Assembly (NCBI GenBank): GCA_026874595.1
Contig: CM049311.1
Location: forward strand, 50,717,676-50,781,675
Reading direction: 5' to 3'
Source of the DNA: Sipunculus nudus
Taxonomy: Eukaryota > Annelida > Sipuncula > Golfingiida > Sipunculidae
DNA length: 64,000 bases
Part shown: piece by piece, positions 36,200 through 48,575 of the stretch
Layout: each line of letters opens with the position of its first letter
Position numbering within the stretch: the first letter of the stretch is position 1
Translations under genes and position numbers: made by a program
Notes under the pieces: model-generated
Database searches by the model: none
Told to the model about the DNA's origin: nothing
Seen by the model: the letters and a program-made list of their open reading frames with translations, nothing else

Positions 36200-36204
36200 G
36201 AATT

Positions 36205-36990
36205 CAGCAGATTAGACCTTGACGGTCAAGGTCACTGCTTTTCAAAATCTGATGACATTTTGGCAGTAAGAACTGGTGATTCAAATTTGAAGAAAAATCT
36301 TCAGTACTTCCAAAGTTATGGGGGTCACAATAAGCCTAGAATTGCATGAATTTGACCTTGAAGATCAAGGTCAAGGCCATAGGGCTTCGAACATGTTTGA
36401 GATTTTGGTAGGAACAATGAGTGTTTCATATTTGGATGAAAAAATCGACCTTTCAAAAGTGATTGCATTCACAAGACAATAACTGTAATTCTGCTGATTT
36501 GACCTTGAAGCTCCTTATTAAGGTCCCAAGGTTTCACACTCATCTGAGAACCTGGTGGGAACAATTGGTGTTCCAAATTCGAGGACGAAATTGGAAATAC
36601 TACAAAAGTTATGGGGTTCACAAAAATGTTACATTTCGGCAGATTTGACTGTAAAGAAAAAGGTCAAGGTCACCAGGTTTCAAACTCCGATGAAATTTTG
36701 GAAGGAACAATTAGACTGAATTAGTGTTTCAAATTTTGGAGGAAGATATGCAGCCCTTCAAAAGTTATATTGTCCACAAGACAATAACTGTAATTCAACT
36801 GATTTTACCTTGAAAATCCCGGTCAAGGTCACCAGGTTTTAGACTCATCTGAGAGCATAGTAGGAATCATTGGTGAACCAAATTTGAGGACAAAATGTGA
36901 AATACTTAAAAAATTATCTTGCTCACAAGTCAATAACTATAATTTGGCTGATTTGACCTTGAAGATCCTGGTCAAGGTCATCAGGTTTCA
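36205..36990. repeat. Tandem ~138-158-bp repeat carrying TCAAGGTCA motifs
   Basis: About five to six units begin with a GACCTTGAAGATC-like block, at roughly 36216, 36354, 36502, 36647, 36805 and 36955. TCAAGGTCA occurs exactly at 36226-36234, 36365-36373, 36664-36672, 36823-36831 and 36972-36980. The reverse TGACCTTGA occurs at 36353, 36500 and 36954. TCAAGGTCA is the extended half-site bound by ERR/SF-1-type nuclear receptors. The array ends about 250 bp before the splice acceptor of the first coding exon. Confidence 0.75.
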
Positions 36991-37258
36991 AACTTGCCAG
37001 AGAACTTGGTAGGAACAATTAGTGTACCAAAGTTGAGGAGACAAACAGAGACCCCAATCTGCCCTCTGCATCTTCTGTACATTGTAACTGCCATATCTAT
37101 AATTTCAAGATAACACAAGGTGTTTGCTCAGTGTGAGTTTCAGCCTGTATGTCTGAAGGTGCATTTTTTATAATTGCTGATTACAATTACCCCATTACAT
37201 TATATTCAAATATATCTTTTTGTATCATTTCAGGGACTATTCTCAGGAAATTTCAAAT

Positions 37259-37450
37259 ATGAATGAAACCACTCCTGTAATACCTGTGGTTGACATACAA
37301 ACATTGGTCACTGCCAATAATACAGAACACGGCACATCAGGCATTGACCTTCGTTCTGAAGAAGTCAGTGCTGTGTCAACGGAAATTTGCACAGCTTTCC
37401 AAACTGCTGGATTTGTATATCTTAAAAATCATGGAATACCAGATGAGCTG
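37259..37450 (+). CDS. 2-oxoglutarate/Fe(II) oxygenase (isopenicillin-N-synthase-like), coding exon 1
   Basis: The exon runs from a TTTCAG acceptor (37231-37233) to a GTAAGT donor at 37451. The ATG at 37259 starts 64 codons ending in phase 0, and the acceptor before it shows that an untranslated exon lies upstream. The product starts MNETTPVIPVVDI, contains TAGFVYLKNHGIPDEL at residues 49-64, and fits the DIOX_N domain that precedes the catalytic 2OG-Fe(II) barrel in this family. Such enzymes are soluble and use Fe(II), 2-oxoglutarate and O2 to oxidise small molecules; the substrate here cannot be told. The HxD...H iron ligands lie in exons past the window. Another N-terminal start in the upstream exon is possible because the frame stays open to about 37220. 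Confidence 0.9.
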
Positions 37451-37725
37451 GTAAGTGCCTCACAATCTCACTTAAAAGTTAAAAAATGGGAGATTCACAA
37501 TTGTATGAGGTATAGTACGTACATAAAATGAAAGTCCACAGAAAGTGTCCACTAAAACTCTGATCTGTTTGCAAGCTGGAAAACATTGTATTAATTTAAA
37601 CTGTTTTTTTACAGTTGTCTTTAACTTTTGATATATAATTCATTTAAAAGATTTTTGTGATTTTATATTATTTAGTGTACACTAGTCAGATTTAATCACC
37701 TGGATTACCTATAGGGAATGCATGT

Positions 37726-37882
37726 GGTAGGGGTGTAGGGCAAAGGCCCACCCTGACAAAAACCCGCCCTGACAAAGGCCCACCGGACAAGAGCCCACTG
37801 GACAAACCCCCCCCCCCCCCCCTAAAAGTGCATACCTGGACAAAAGCCCATCCTTGACTAAAATATAAAATTAAATGATTTT
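37726..37882 (+). repeat. Dispersed repeat with CCCACCCTGACAAA-type sub-units
   Basis: Several ~15-bp units of the form GCCCACCCTGACAAA, a 16-C run at 37807-37822, then ACCTGGACAAAAGCCCA and a TAAAATTAAATGAT end. The same block in reverse orientation is at 47257-47405, so the two bracket 9.4 kb of intron 1. Confidence 0.8.
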
Positions 37883-37923
37883 ATAATGTGTTTCTAAAGT
37901 TTTTTAAAAGCTACTGCATTATT

Positions 37924-39178
37924 GTATCCCCAGACAAAGTCATGGGATACTATGTTTTCATACTGGTCCCGCCGCCGCATATGAATCTTGTTGGCACGAT
38001 AACTCAAAAAATATTTAACAGATCTGTACCAAACTTGGTATATGTATAGATATGGGTGAGAGGACAATGCCTATTCAAAATGAGGTCATGACCTGTATTA
38101 GGAGAGTGTCCTTGACCTTGAATAGGTCCAGTTTTGGGGAAAATCACACAGATTCTTAAATATCTCAAGAAATCTTGCATAGATTGATCCCAAAATCAAG
38201 TTGATGGAAGATCATGGATAGGGTTGTCATGTTCCAGAAACTGGTGGCGCCACCTATTATTCTTTACTTATTTTTGTGCCATTTAATACCCCAATCATTG
38301 CCACTTAACAGTACTGTGAGCATTATTAGTCAAAACTAATGGACAGATTTCTTTTATATTATGCAAATACATAGATATGGGTTATGGGATGATGTTTATT
38401 TAAATTGGGGTCATGATCTTTCCTATGAGAGTGGCCTTGACCTTGAATATTTCCAAATATGGTGAAAATCACACAAAATCAATAATATCTCAATAAGGGA
38501 TGAATGGATTGGTCCAAAAATCAACTTGACCGAAGATCTTGGATAGTATTGTCATGTACTGGAAACTGGTAGTGCCACATGTTATTCTTTTACTTGTTTT
38601 CATGCCGTTTAATACCCCCATCTTTGCCACTTAACAGTACTGTCAGCATTATAAGTAAAAAACTATTGGACAGATTTCTTTTATATTATACATATACATA
38701 GATATGGGTTATGGTATGATGTTTTTTTTATATGGGGTCATGACCTTTCCTATTAGAGTGGCCTTGAACTTAAATATTGCCATATATGGTGAAAATCACA
38801 CAAAATCATTAATATCTCAGTAAGGGATGCATGGATTGGTCTAAAAATCCACTTGACCGAAGATCTTGGATAGTCTTGTCATGTACCAGAAACTGGTAGC
38901 TTCACCTGTTATTCTTTTACTTGTTTTCATGCCATTTAATATCCAATCATTGCCACTTAACAGTACTGTGAGCATTATAAGTAAAAAACTAATGGACAGA
39001 TCTCTTTCAGATTATGCATATACATAGACATGGGTTAGGGGATGATGTATATTGAAATTGGGGTCATGACCTTTTCTGTGAGAGTGACCTTTTCTATAAG
39101 TTTGGTCTGATATTAGTTGTTGCTGAAGATGGGGGGCCTACTCTTAAAGGGGGGGGGGGGTTAATTGTCTGGGGATAC
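37924..39178 (+). mobile_element. Tandem-repeat element with GTATCCCCAGACAA ends
   Basis: GTATCCCCAGACAA near the left end and TTGTCTGGGGATAC at the right end form a 14-bp perfect inverted pair. Three tandem units of 324-328 bp lie inside (marked by TGTCATGTWCY..GAAACTGGTRG at about 38227, 38550, 38878), each with GGCCTTGACCTTGAA-like and ATAGATATGGGTTA blocks. The 5' edge (ATTGTATCC..., then GGGATACTATGTTTTCA) closely resembles that of the Helitron-like copies at 16477 and 46206, suggesting related families. Non-coding. It lies in intron 1 of the oxygenase gene. Confidence 0.6.
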
Positions 39179-39299
39179 TATGGCACCTGTGGTGCAACGA
39201 AATATCGAGTTTTCTAAATGTATGAAACATTTTTTATACTTATGATAAGTATTTTATATGTTTATGTGCTCATATACATGCTTATATACGTCTGCAGCT

Positions 39300-39305
39300 T
39301 GCTAA

Positions 39306-39351
<46 letters not shown>

Positions 39352-39408
39352 TATATATAAGTTAACATATATGTGTTTTATTTATATTTTTCATAGATCA
39401 CTTTATTG

Positions 39409-39440
<32 letters not shown>

Positions 39441-40159
39441 CTATATATATAAAAATAATATATAATATATAATATATAATTTATATTTCCTTTAAATTAA
39501 AAAATGTAAATAGGCTAAGTAGTTATAATATAAATTATATGTTAATCATAATAATATAATTTATATATTAATGATAATTATACTCTTGATCTTTAAGAAC
39601 CACACAGGCCTGTATACCACAATCAGGGGAATGTGACACCCAATCTCTATAGCAAATAATCAGGCTAATCAGCTAATTGGTTTCTGATTGGGGTCTCTAC
39701 AGCTAAAGTTATGCAATCAAAACAAACACAAACATAAAAGAGAATGCCTGGGGTTCTTCTGAGACAATATTGCATAGTTAAAAGAACTGTTGAATATGAA
39801 TAATATATCATATATTATAAAATAATAAAATCATAAAAGAGTTATAATTGTTCTAAGAAAAATCCTACTTAACATTTATTAAAACAATATATATTTATAT
39901 ATTATATATATATATAATTAATGTAGAATATTTATATAATATAATTTTTTCATATTTCCTGTAAAAACAATAACATCAGTGAGCTTATTAGGTATAATTT
40001 ATTGGGATGTTTATCTTCATATTATAATGTATATGTTAATATATGTTTTAATTATATTTATAATTCTTCCACACAGTAAGTACCACAGGGTTCTCCATAA
40101 CTGTTTATGGAGACATGTTATTGCACAGTTATAAACACTTTTAAAATTATTAAGTATAG

Positions 40160-40216
<57 letters not shown>

Positions 40217-40230
40217 ATACTTTAATTTTC
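39300..40230. repeat. AT-rich microsatellite region
   Basis: TA runs at about 39308-39349, 39414-39440, 39898-39916 and 40164-40215 in very AT-rich DNA. The Ile/Tyr-only reading frames here are repeat artefacts. Confidence 0.85.
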
Positions 40231-40673
40231 ACATGCTTAGGTTTTTATTATAAATTCAGTCAATTAGTATAAAAAAATGTTACATACATTTAGAAAATGA
40301 TACAGAATTATTTTAAAAACTTTAGAAAACAAGGGACCCATGGGTCACGGCACTCAGATGTTATATATAATAAAAAATATGATTTGGGAATGAGGCACAT
40401 GCAGGTTTTGTGTGGTAATAAATATAAGCTGTGTTATGAGTTGTTGGTGTTTAGCTTATGTATGATTTTGATAATATCTTTGGAGACAGGTAATAGGATT
40501 GATTCCATTTATTTTATAAACAAATGGAGTGCTATTGTCACACAGATTTTGACTTGGCCATATAACGTATAAGCAGCACAAAAAGAGTTTAACTATTTAT
40601 TAAAATTTAATAAAAAATATTGTGCCAATAAAATTTTTATTAAAAAAAAAAATAAGTAAATCATATGATTTTT

Positions 40674-43600
40674 AGCTCAGCTGACTATAAGTCATCTGAG
40701 CTCTAGTCGTGGTCCATTGTCCGTTGTCCGTCTGTAGTTGTGGCACGTTTTGAAACCGTAAGACCTAGGAATCCAAAATTTGGCATAATGTTAGATGTCC
40801 CCAAGATCTCCTACCAAGCCGAAAACTGGGTCTTTGCGACTTCGTTCCTTTGAAAAATTATGGAAATACCTCAATTTTTTATTAAAAACCTATTTTCACA
40901 CTTCAGGACTGCCTAATATCAAAACCACTCATCTGTTTTTCCTCATATTTACCACAAATAATCCTATAAACATGCCAGAAATTAGGTCTGTTTTATATAA
41001 TTTAAAAAAGTTATGGGCCCAAATATAATGCATTTTGTAAATAATCAGGATAGAAATTTGATCACTTAACACAAAACTTGTTAAAGCAAAGCACTTTTTT
41101 CCAGTAATATTACTTTTATTTATTAAAATTAAATTGTATACCAAAAATTAGATCAAATATCTTTTAAATTTTATAAAATATTAGCAAAAATAAAAAATTG
41201 GTACCTTAAATTTTGCCCAATTTTGTCATGGGACGTTTTTTCCCTGTAACTGCTATCAATTTAATTTTCAAAGCATGTTTTTGTTAGCATTTCAACTGTT
41301 AACACCAAAAAAATGAAACCAGTTGATCAAAAACTGTAGATTTTATTCAAGTTTTCAAGCACCATGTCACATATTGTTTACATCAAGCTAATGTTATGCA
41401 GTTTGCTAGAGCTCAGCTCCCAAGTTTCAGCTCTAACTTAGTCTAAGTTCCTTAAATTTGGCTTACAGTTAGATGTCTCCAAAATCCCCTACCATGCCAA
41501 GAATTTGGTCACTAGGACTTAATTCCTTCAAGATATTAATGAGAAACTTCATTTTTCCATTAAAACCCCATTGTTACACTTTAAAACTGCCTAATATCAA
41601 AACCACTGATCTGACTTTGATTATATATAATATACATATTTTTCTATACATTCGCTATGCACATGCCAGAAATGATGTCAGTATTGCATAATTTTTTTAA
41701 GTGATGGGCCCAAACATAATGCCCTTTTTAGAGAACCTGTGAGCTTATGTGATGGTGGGGCCTCGTCCGTTGTGCGGCGTCTGAACGTTAACCATAGCTA
41801 TCTCAAAAATTGCAGGAGTTAGCATCACCAAATCTTTTGCAAATAATCAGTCATCCATAAAACTATATCGGATTTTGTTAATTTTTTTTCTAACTGCATT
41901 TTCTTAGATTTATAGGGAAAAAGCTAAAAAACCTTTAAAAGTCTTCTTCTCCAAAACTCTCCAGCCAAATTGTCCAATATTTCACAGAAATGATCCCTGG
42001 AACAATCTTTCTCAAGTTTGTTGGAATGGTTCCAGTTCGGAGATTTTTCGCCGAGTTACAGGAGGTTGAACTTAATCATCTGTCCAAAATAGCATATTAA
42101 AAAATTTACATCTCAGAAACGGCTGTAGCTATCATCACCAAATTTTATGCCAATGTTGGTCACATAGGTCATATCTGAAATTGAGGTATTGGTGGCGCCA
42201 CCTGCATCAGCCTTTTTTGTACAGGGTCATCAGTGCCTGTATCACACTGAGGGCTACAAAAAACTTCTTCTCTGAAACCATATGGCCAAAATGTTTAATA
42301 TTGCACAGAAATGATCCAAGGGTAGTGCTTTCAGAAGTTTGTTCAAATGGTCTCTTTTCAGTGACTTTTGGCTAAGTTATGGGAAGATGAATTTAGTCAT
42401 ATGCCATAACAGCCATTTTTGGCTCAGTGGCTACAAAGATCTTCTTCTCTAAAACCACTGGGCCAAATTCTTAAATCTCACACATTAATTATCCTCAGAT
42501 GTTGATAATTCAGGTTTGTTCAAATGGTGTTCAGTGCTTTTTGGCTGAGTTACAGGAAGCTGGACCTAGCCAGTTTGCTGTATCGTCCAAAATTAGTTAT
42601 AATCCTGCAAAACGTTTTTCGACTGATGCCACTGAAGCCAGTTTGTTAAATATTTTACAAGAATAATTCCTACAATAATTCTTATAATAATTGTCATTAA
42701 TGGTTCCACATGAATGATTTTTGGCTGAATTATGGAGATCAAATTGAGTCATTTTACCATATATGTTAGCTGTGTGATGCTGTTACATCTAGCCTGGCAC
42801 CAGTTTATCAGCATCTATTACATCATGCCACTGGACATTTAGATTTCAGTTTATCTTTGGTTAATATTGACAAGAAAGTTTTTTTAAAAAATTTAGATTT
42901 ATGATTTAAAGTTATTCATCATACCAGGCAATGTTACAATCATGGATAATCAGCTCTGTGTGGCTATATAAAGACAACTGTACGTGGATTAAAGTTATTG
43001 GTATCCCTACTCAACTTAAATCAAGATTTTGCCATCAATGAGATGTATCTTCATTTTAATTTTGCATTCAGTATGCATCTGTAATAATTTTACATATATT
43101 CCTGATTTCTTTTTTTTTATATAAAAAAAAGGCTGAAAAGCATTTTGTATTGGGAAAATAAATTTCAAAGTTATTTCAAGTAGGGATCACTTTTGTGTTC
43201 AGATGGCAGCACTTGGTTTACAATTGGCAGATTGCCAGTGCCTTGATGTTGGCCATTAGCCAAGATGATTTCAGCTCTATAAATAGTTTTGGCACAGTGC
43301 CAGGATTGGAAGAAGTGCAGCCAGGTATAGGTCAAGAGTTCACTCAGTGCAGTAGCTGCATTCTATTTTTAGCTTTGGCAGACTGCTCACTGCATCATAT
43401 TTGGCACCAAAGTTCAGCCTGAATCTATTTTTAGCTTTGGCAGACTGCCAACTGTGTCAGATTATGCAACAGGTCAAGTGTTCACACAGTGCAGCCAGGT
43501 ACAGGTCAAATGTTCACTCAGTCTGGCCAGGTGCAGGTCAAGAGTTCACTCAGTGCAGTAGCTTGAGGCAGCAATTTGTCACAGGTCAGTCAGGGGCAAC

Positions 43601-44176
43601 TGCCTTACTCACCTAAGCCTTGTCAGCCCAGTGCATCAAACTCTGGGGAAGTTTGATGTATTGGACTGATATTTTGACCTGTCTATGCGTCTTTGATGGT
43701 ATTCTCATTTACAAGACAGTGTGGTGCCACATACATTGACTTTTGCACAGTGTATGTGCCTGCTTATTTCTACAGAGGAAATTGATATATCAGCCTGAAA
43801 TTGGGCATATTTATACATATGGAATAGCTTTGTGGTATACAAGACTTGTGGTGCCACCTACAATAATTTTTGCACAATGTGTGTCCCTGCTTATTTCTCA
43901 GGAGGGGTTTGATATATCAGTCTGAAAATTGGCATACGTGTATATCTTTGATAGCTTCAAAGTATACAAGACTGGTGGTGCCAGCTGCAATTGTTTTTGT
44001 GTTGTGTGCACCCATGCCAGAATTTCAGCTGTGATGTTTGTGTAATTGTTTCTTATTCAAAATGTTTAGTACTTGCATTGTTCATATACATGAAAAGTAA
44101 TGGTCCAGCATTGAAGCATTATACCTGGTGTATTTCCCGATGCACAGGTTCGCATTAGGCCTGTAGGCCTTGTTAA
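40674..44176 (+). mobile_element. Long composite interspersed repeat, copy 2 (no nested Helitron)
   Basis: Starts with the hairpin AGCTCAGCTGACT-ATA-AGTCATCTGAGCT. The head 40674-41727 is a different subfamily from copy 1. The module 41728-43990 and tail 43991-44176 match copy 1 closely, ending in AGGCCTGTAGGCCTTGTT. It contains GGTGGCGCCACC at about 42190 and the empty site of Helitron copy A at 43990/43991. Non-coding. It lies in intron 1. Confidence 0.7.
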
Positions 44177-44733
44177 AAAATCAAGAAATATATTTACTCA
44201 CCTTAGATGAGAATTGCTGAAGCTGGAGACTTTTTTTCAGGAATATAACTTTATTTAATCAAGATGCAATTGTTTCCCAAAATTAGATCTGAATTTTGCA
44301 AATTTTTCAAGTTATTAGTTAAACATCAGTACCTTAAATTTTGTCCAATTTTGGCAATGATACGTTTTTTTCCTGTAAGCACTGTTGATTTAATTTTCAC
44401 AGCATATATACATAAGGATTTAATCTTTTAAAATCTGATATTTCAAAGGAATTGATTGAAAAGAATAGCTTTTATTCAAGTTTTCATACACCATGTCAAG
44501 TGTTGTTTACATCTAGCCCTTAGTAGTACAGCCTTCACTTGCATTATGCGATGCTACATTTTAGATTTTGTATTTACCACCAGGGTTACAATGATTAAAG
44601 TGCACATTTAATTGTGTCCACAAAGTGGTGTATTGCTATGAAAGTGTGGATGTTCATCAGATAAGTAATTCCCTACTTGAGAAGAGTAAAAACTTCACCA
44701 GATGTGTAATTGACTATTTATTCAAGTAATAAA

Positions 44734-46206
44734 CTAGAATACGGGTAGTCGACAAGCGACTACGTGTATCCGGCTTAATCAGAGTGGAACGGGTGAAGTG
44801 AGGCATGGATTGAGTGGCAAGGGGAAATAGAGTGAAGTGTTGCATATTAGCATGGATGTCTGCAGCCAAATTGTGTATGTAGGTTGCCCCCCCACCACAA
44901 AATCCAGAAAGCCGTCCAAGTTGTATACATATGCAAAATTTAAGGCAGATAAGTCAAACCACTACATGTATATGAGTGATTTTAGCCCGTGGCAGACAAA
45001 CAGATTGACGCTGAGCAAAAATGGTTGCAGGTGACGCCACCAGTTTTGCGTATGATAAAGAGCTATGTGAGAACTATACACATGCAAAACTTTGGCCCAA
45101 TCGGTCAAACGGTTCCCAAGATATGAGCTTGGATGTCTGCTGCATAAACTAGAATGCAGGTGGCGCCACCTATCATAAAATCAAGAGAGCTGTCACGGAT
45201 GTATAAACCTGCAAAATTTTAGCCAGATATGTCAAACCACTGCCGAGATATGAGTGATTTTATCCCATGGCAGACAAACAGACAGGAGCTGTGCAAAAAT
45301 GGCTGCAGGTGGCGCCACCAGTTTTGTGTATGATAAAGAGCTATGTGAGAATTATACACATGCAAAACTTTGGCCCAATCAGTCAAACGGTTCCCAAGAT
45401 ATGAGCTTGGATGTCTGCTGCATAAACTAGAATGCAGGTGGCGCCACCTATCATAAAATCAAGAGAGCTGTCGGGGATGTATAAACCTGCAAAATTTTAG
45501 CCAGATATGTCAAACCACTGCCGAGATATGAGTGATTTTATCCCATGGCATACAAACAGATAGGAGCTGTGTAAAAATGGCTGCAGGTGGCACCACCAGT
45601 TTTGCGTATGATTAAGAGCTATGTGAGATCTATACACATGCAAAATTTTGGCTCAATCGGTCAAACGGTTCCCAAGATATGAGCTTGGATGTCTGCAGCG
45701 TAAACGTGAATGTAGGTGGGGCCACCTGTCATAAAATCAGAAAAGCTATCCAGGATGTATACGTATGCCGAATTTCAGGTGAATTAGTCAAGTCACTGCA
45801 GAGATATGAGTGATTTTAACCCAAGGCAGACAAACAGATGGACACTGTGCAAACATGGTTGCAGGTGGCGCCACCATTTTTTGTGTATGTTATAAAGCTC
45901 TCCAAGGGCTACATTTGTTCAAAAAAAAATTTTCCTGATCGGTCAAACAGTTCCCGAGATATGTGGGTTAATGTGTGGAAACAGACACACAAACGGACGC
46001 AGAGTGCAGAGGAAAGGTCAGAGGTCAAAACAAAATCGGGGCGCAGCAGTTCACATTTGACCCAAACATAATCCCGGGTTTGGTAAAATTCCGCCCAGCC
46101 GTTACGGAGGAGTTCTCTGGACACCTGCGCGGCGGCCGCGGTGGTGGCGGCGGCGGTGGGCTGAAAACATAATATCCGCAAAACTCTGTTTTGGCAGATA
46201 CAATTA
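44734..46206 (-). mobile_element. Non-autonomous Helitron-like element, copy B
   Basis: In minus-strand sense it begins TAATTGTATCTGCC (TC in copy A) at 46206 and ends CTAG at 44734, with T next in the flank. The terminal hairpin GTAGTCG/CGACTAC lies just before the end. The interior carries tandem ~275-290-bp units with GGTGGCGCCACC at about 45160, 45309, 45437 and 45865. It includes the CTACATTT (45909-45916) that is the uninterrupted counterpart of the hAT target in copy C. GC-rich CCGCCGCC DNA follows the 5' end (46120-46160). No helicase coding. Confidence 0.7.
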
Positions 46207-46720
46207 TAGCTTAGATTGTAATTAGCATAATGATATTGTTTGTCCCTCATTCAACCAACAGTGTGTATACTTTATTTTAAAAGATGTTTTTATGATTGCA
46301 ACTTAGAATTCTAATATTATAACTTATATTTTCAGTGTTTTTCAATACAAATTTATTAAACTTGTAAATAAAAACAATTAATCAGATAAAACTATTTTAA
46401 TGGAAAAATTGGATATGCTTAAATAATAGGCTTATACATAAACTTAAATGCATTATTCACTTGAAAGTGAAATAAAGGTATTAGTCCATTCTGTCCACTG
46501 GCCTGTCCATCCGTAAATTTTTCATATGCATCACAGTATCTCAAAACTTTTACTGTTTTTCTTCATGACAGTCTTGTCAGAGTATTAGTTTGCAATCATA
46601 TATTTAGAACTTTACTATAACCAAGTAGGAGGGCCTCTTTCCTCTTAGCTTCTCATATGCTTATATAAATGAAAAACATTAAAATAGAATATTTTGCATT
46701 TGCAGAAATTTCAAACTTAA

Positions 46721-46751
46721 GCTGAGCGCCGTGACCCATGGGTCCCTTGTT
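46721..46751 (+). repeat. Terminal hairpin of a composite-repeat subfamily
   Basis: GCTGAGCGCC, then the palindrome GACCCATGGGTC and CCTTGTT. The same terminus is found at 56873-56902, 61010-61030 and 62007-62038, and inverted at 40325-40355. Confidence 0.6.
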
Positions 46752-47256
46752 TAAAATAAAAAATAACTGAAAAGATTATTAAAATGATATTATAGAATAT
46801 ATTCATGAATGCATTCATGAATACATTTTAAAGTATCTGCACTGGTATTCAAATACTTTCATTTTTACCTGAATTCCCATACTCATGCAAGAAATTTTTT
46901 AATGCAGTACATATTCATATTTGTGTTCAAATACATTTGCAAAGCATTCACACCATGTCTATTATTTATTCAGTTTTAGCCAAACAATGATGTTGAGAAT
47001 TCAGAATATACAAAATTTTTAAAATTTAAATAATGATCATAAGTACCAGGTTTTATGGCTTTTATTTATATTTAAAAAAATAAATGTAATATATTCACTT
47101 TGGACTACTTTCACATCAATCTACACACTAGACACAGTAGGAATCTAGATTAATATTATCAACTGCATCTTTGTCTATCATTAATTTCCTTCATATGATC
47201 CCTAATTTAGCCGGGCCTAATGTCTTATAGTCAGCTGAGCTAAAAATGATATAATC

Positions 47257-47405
47257 ATTTAATTTTATATTTTAGTCAAGGGTGGGCTTTTGTCCAGGTC
47301 TGCACTTTTAGGGGTGGGTTTTTGTCCAGTGGGCTCTTGTTTGGCGGGCCTTTGTCAGGGTGGGTTTTTGTCAGGGTGGGCTATATTGTCTGTCACCCGT
47401 GTGGT
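47257..47405 (-). repeat. Dispersed repeat with CCCACCCTGACAAA-type sub-units, inverted copy
   Basis: Reverse-orientation copy of 37726-37882. A composite-repeat head in reverse orientation (AGTCAGCTGAGCT, about 47231-47243) adjoins it. Confidence 0.8.
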
Positions 47406-47884
47406 ATAATTATTTTTGACAATGGTCCTTGATTCCAGTCATGTAGGGTCATCAGCTTAACAGACCCTTTATCTAGAAAAGATTGGGGTAATTGTAATGT
47501 GTGATTGTTATTACCTGGTATTAATTACAATTTTTCAAGTAATTGAATGTTATTTGTAATTGAACAAAATTCAATTACAAGTAATTGTAATTGTAATGAT
47601 GGCAAAGATAAAAATAGATGTAATTTCCATTACTTCTCAATTACATTCAAATTACTTCCAAATTCAAGACAGAGCACTGTACCTTATACCTCATTCCTTT
47701 GTACTGTTTATCAAAACACTCATGGGTAAGGGTTGGAAGATATTTTTATTGAATTATAAGTTATAATGGCCTTTTTTTGCAAATGTCTCCACCGCAATGT
47801 AGATAAAGTAACAAACTTCCATAACATACACCTGTATAGAGCTACAATAAAACAAGTGCGGGCTTGCTACATTTCACACTTTCA
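47406..47884. other. Gene-free intronic stretch
   Basis: Dominated by TAATTG/CAATTA-type low complexity at 47480-47620. Nothing else was recognised. Confidence 0.5.
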
Positions 47885-48575
47885 CTGAATTAGTACACTC
47901 TTTACACAGCGCTTTAACTATATGCCTACTTCCTATATGGTAAGCGCTGTTTGTTATGACCTCGTATCCTGAATTGCTACACAAGAGGGGAGCACTGTAT
48001 TTTTGTCCAATCAGATGAGACCTTGTGCTGGAAGACACGGCCAAGCGAGGAATACACGGAGCCAATCATGTTCATTGCCCTGGTAACCGTATGAACAGGC
48101 AACAGGTTCAGAGAGAATTGCCGCAGACGTGGTTTACTTAGGGCCTTGGGCACATAGGATGCCCGGTAGGTTAGCTGTAATTCAAACAAAACATTACAAC
48201 AAAGGCTGCGTGCACACCTGGCTGGCTGGTTTCAGTTCTGCAGACACCAGACACATGGCTACGCTAACACAGTCATACTCTCATAATCGAATCGGTCAGT
48301 GATGGGAGAATGCAAAGATAGCAATTAAAATTTGAATGTAAACTTGTCTTCAAATGGCGCTTAAAGCGCAGCTATGGGCTGACCAAGATGTCTGTTGGGT
48401 GTTTGTTTATTGGCATCTGGTTGGCTGCTTGTCATATCATATGCACATTTTGTTCAGCGGACAACGAACCGCCATCTGGTGTCTAAATATATCATAAACA
48501 ATCAAAGCTGGCAGCATGAAAATCAGTTGCTTCTTTAGAAGCGTAAGATTTCTTCTGCCTGGGGAGCATACTGAA
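47885..48575 (+). repeat. Dispersed repeat, copy 2 (partner at 1315-2400)
   Basis: Same orientation and order of blocks as copy 1 (CTCTTTACACAGCGCTTTA; GACCTCGTATCCTGAAT; GAGGAATACACGGAGC; CAGTTGCTTCTTTAGAAGC), but shorter because the middle is missing or unmatched. Confidence 0.7.

Noticed and set aside
39218-39409. Ile/Tyr-rich frame as a membrane peptide
   Set aside because: It is a translated TA microsatellite.
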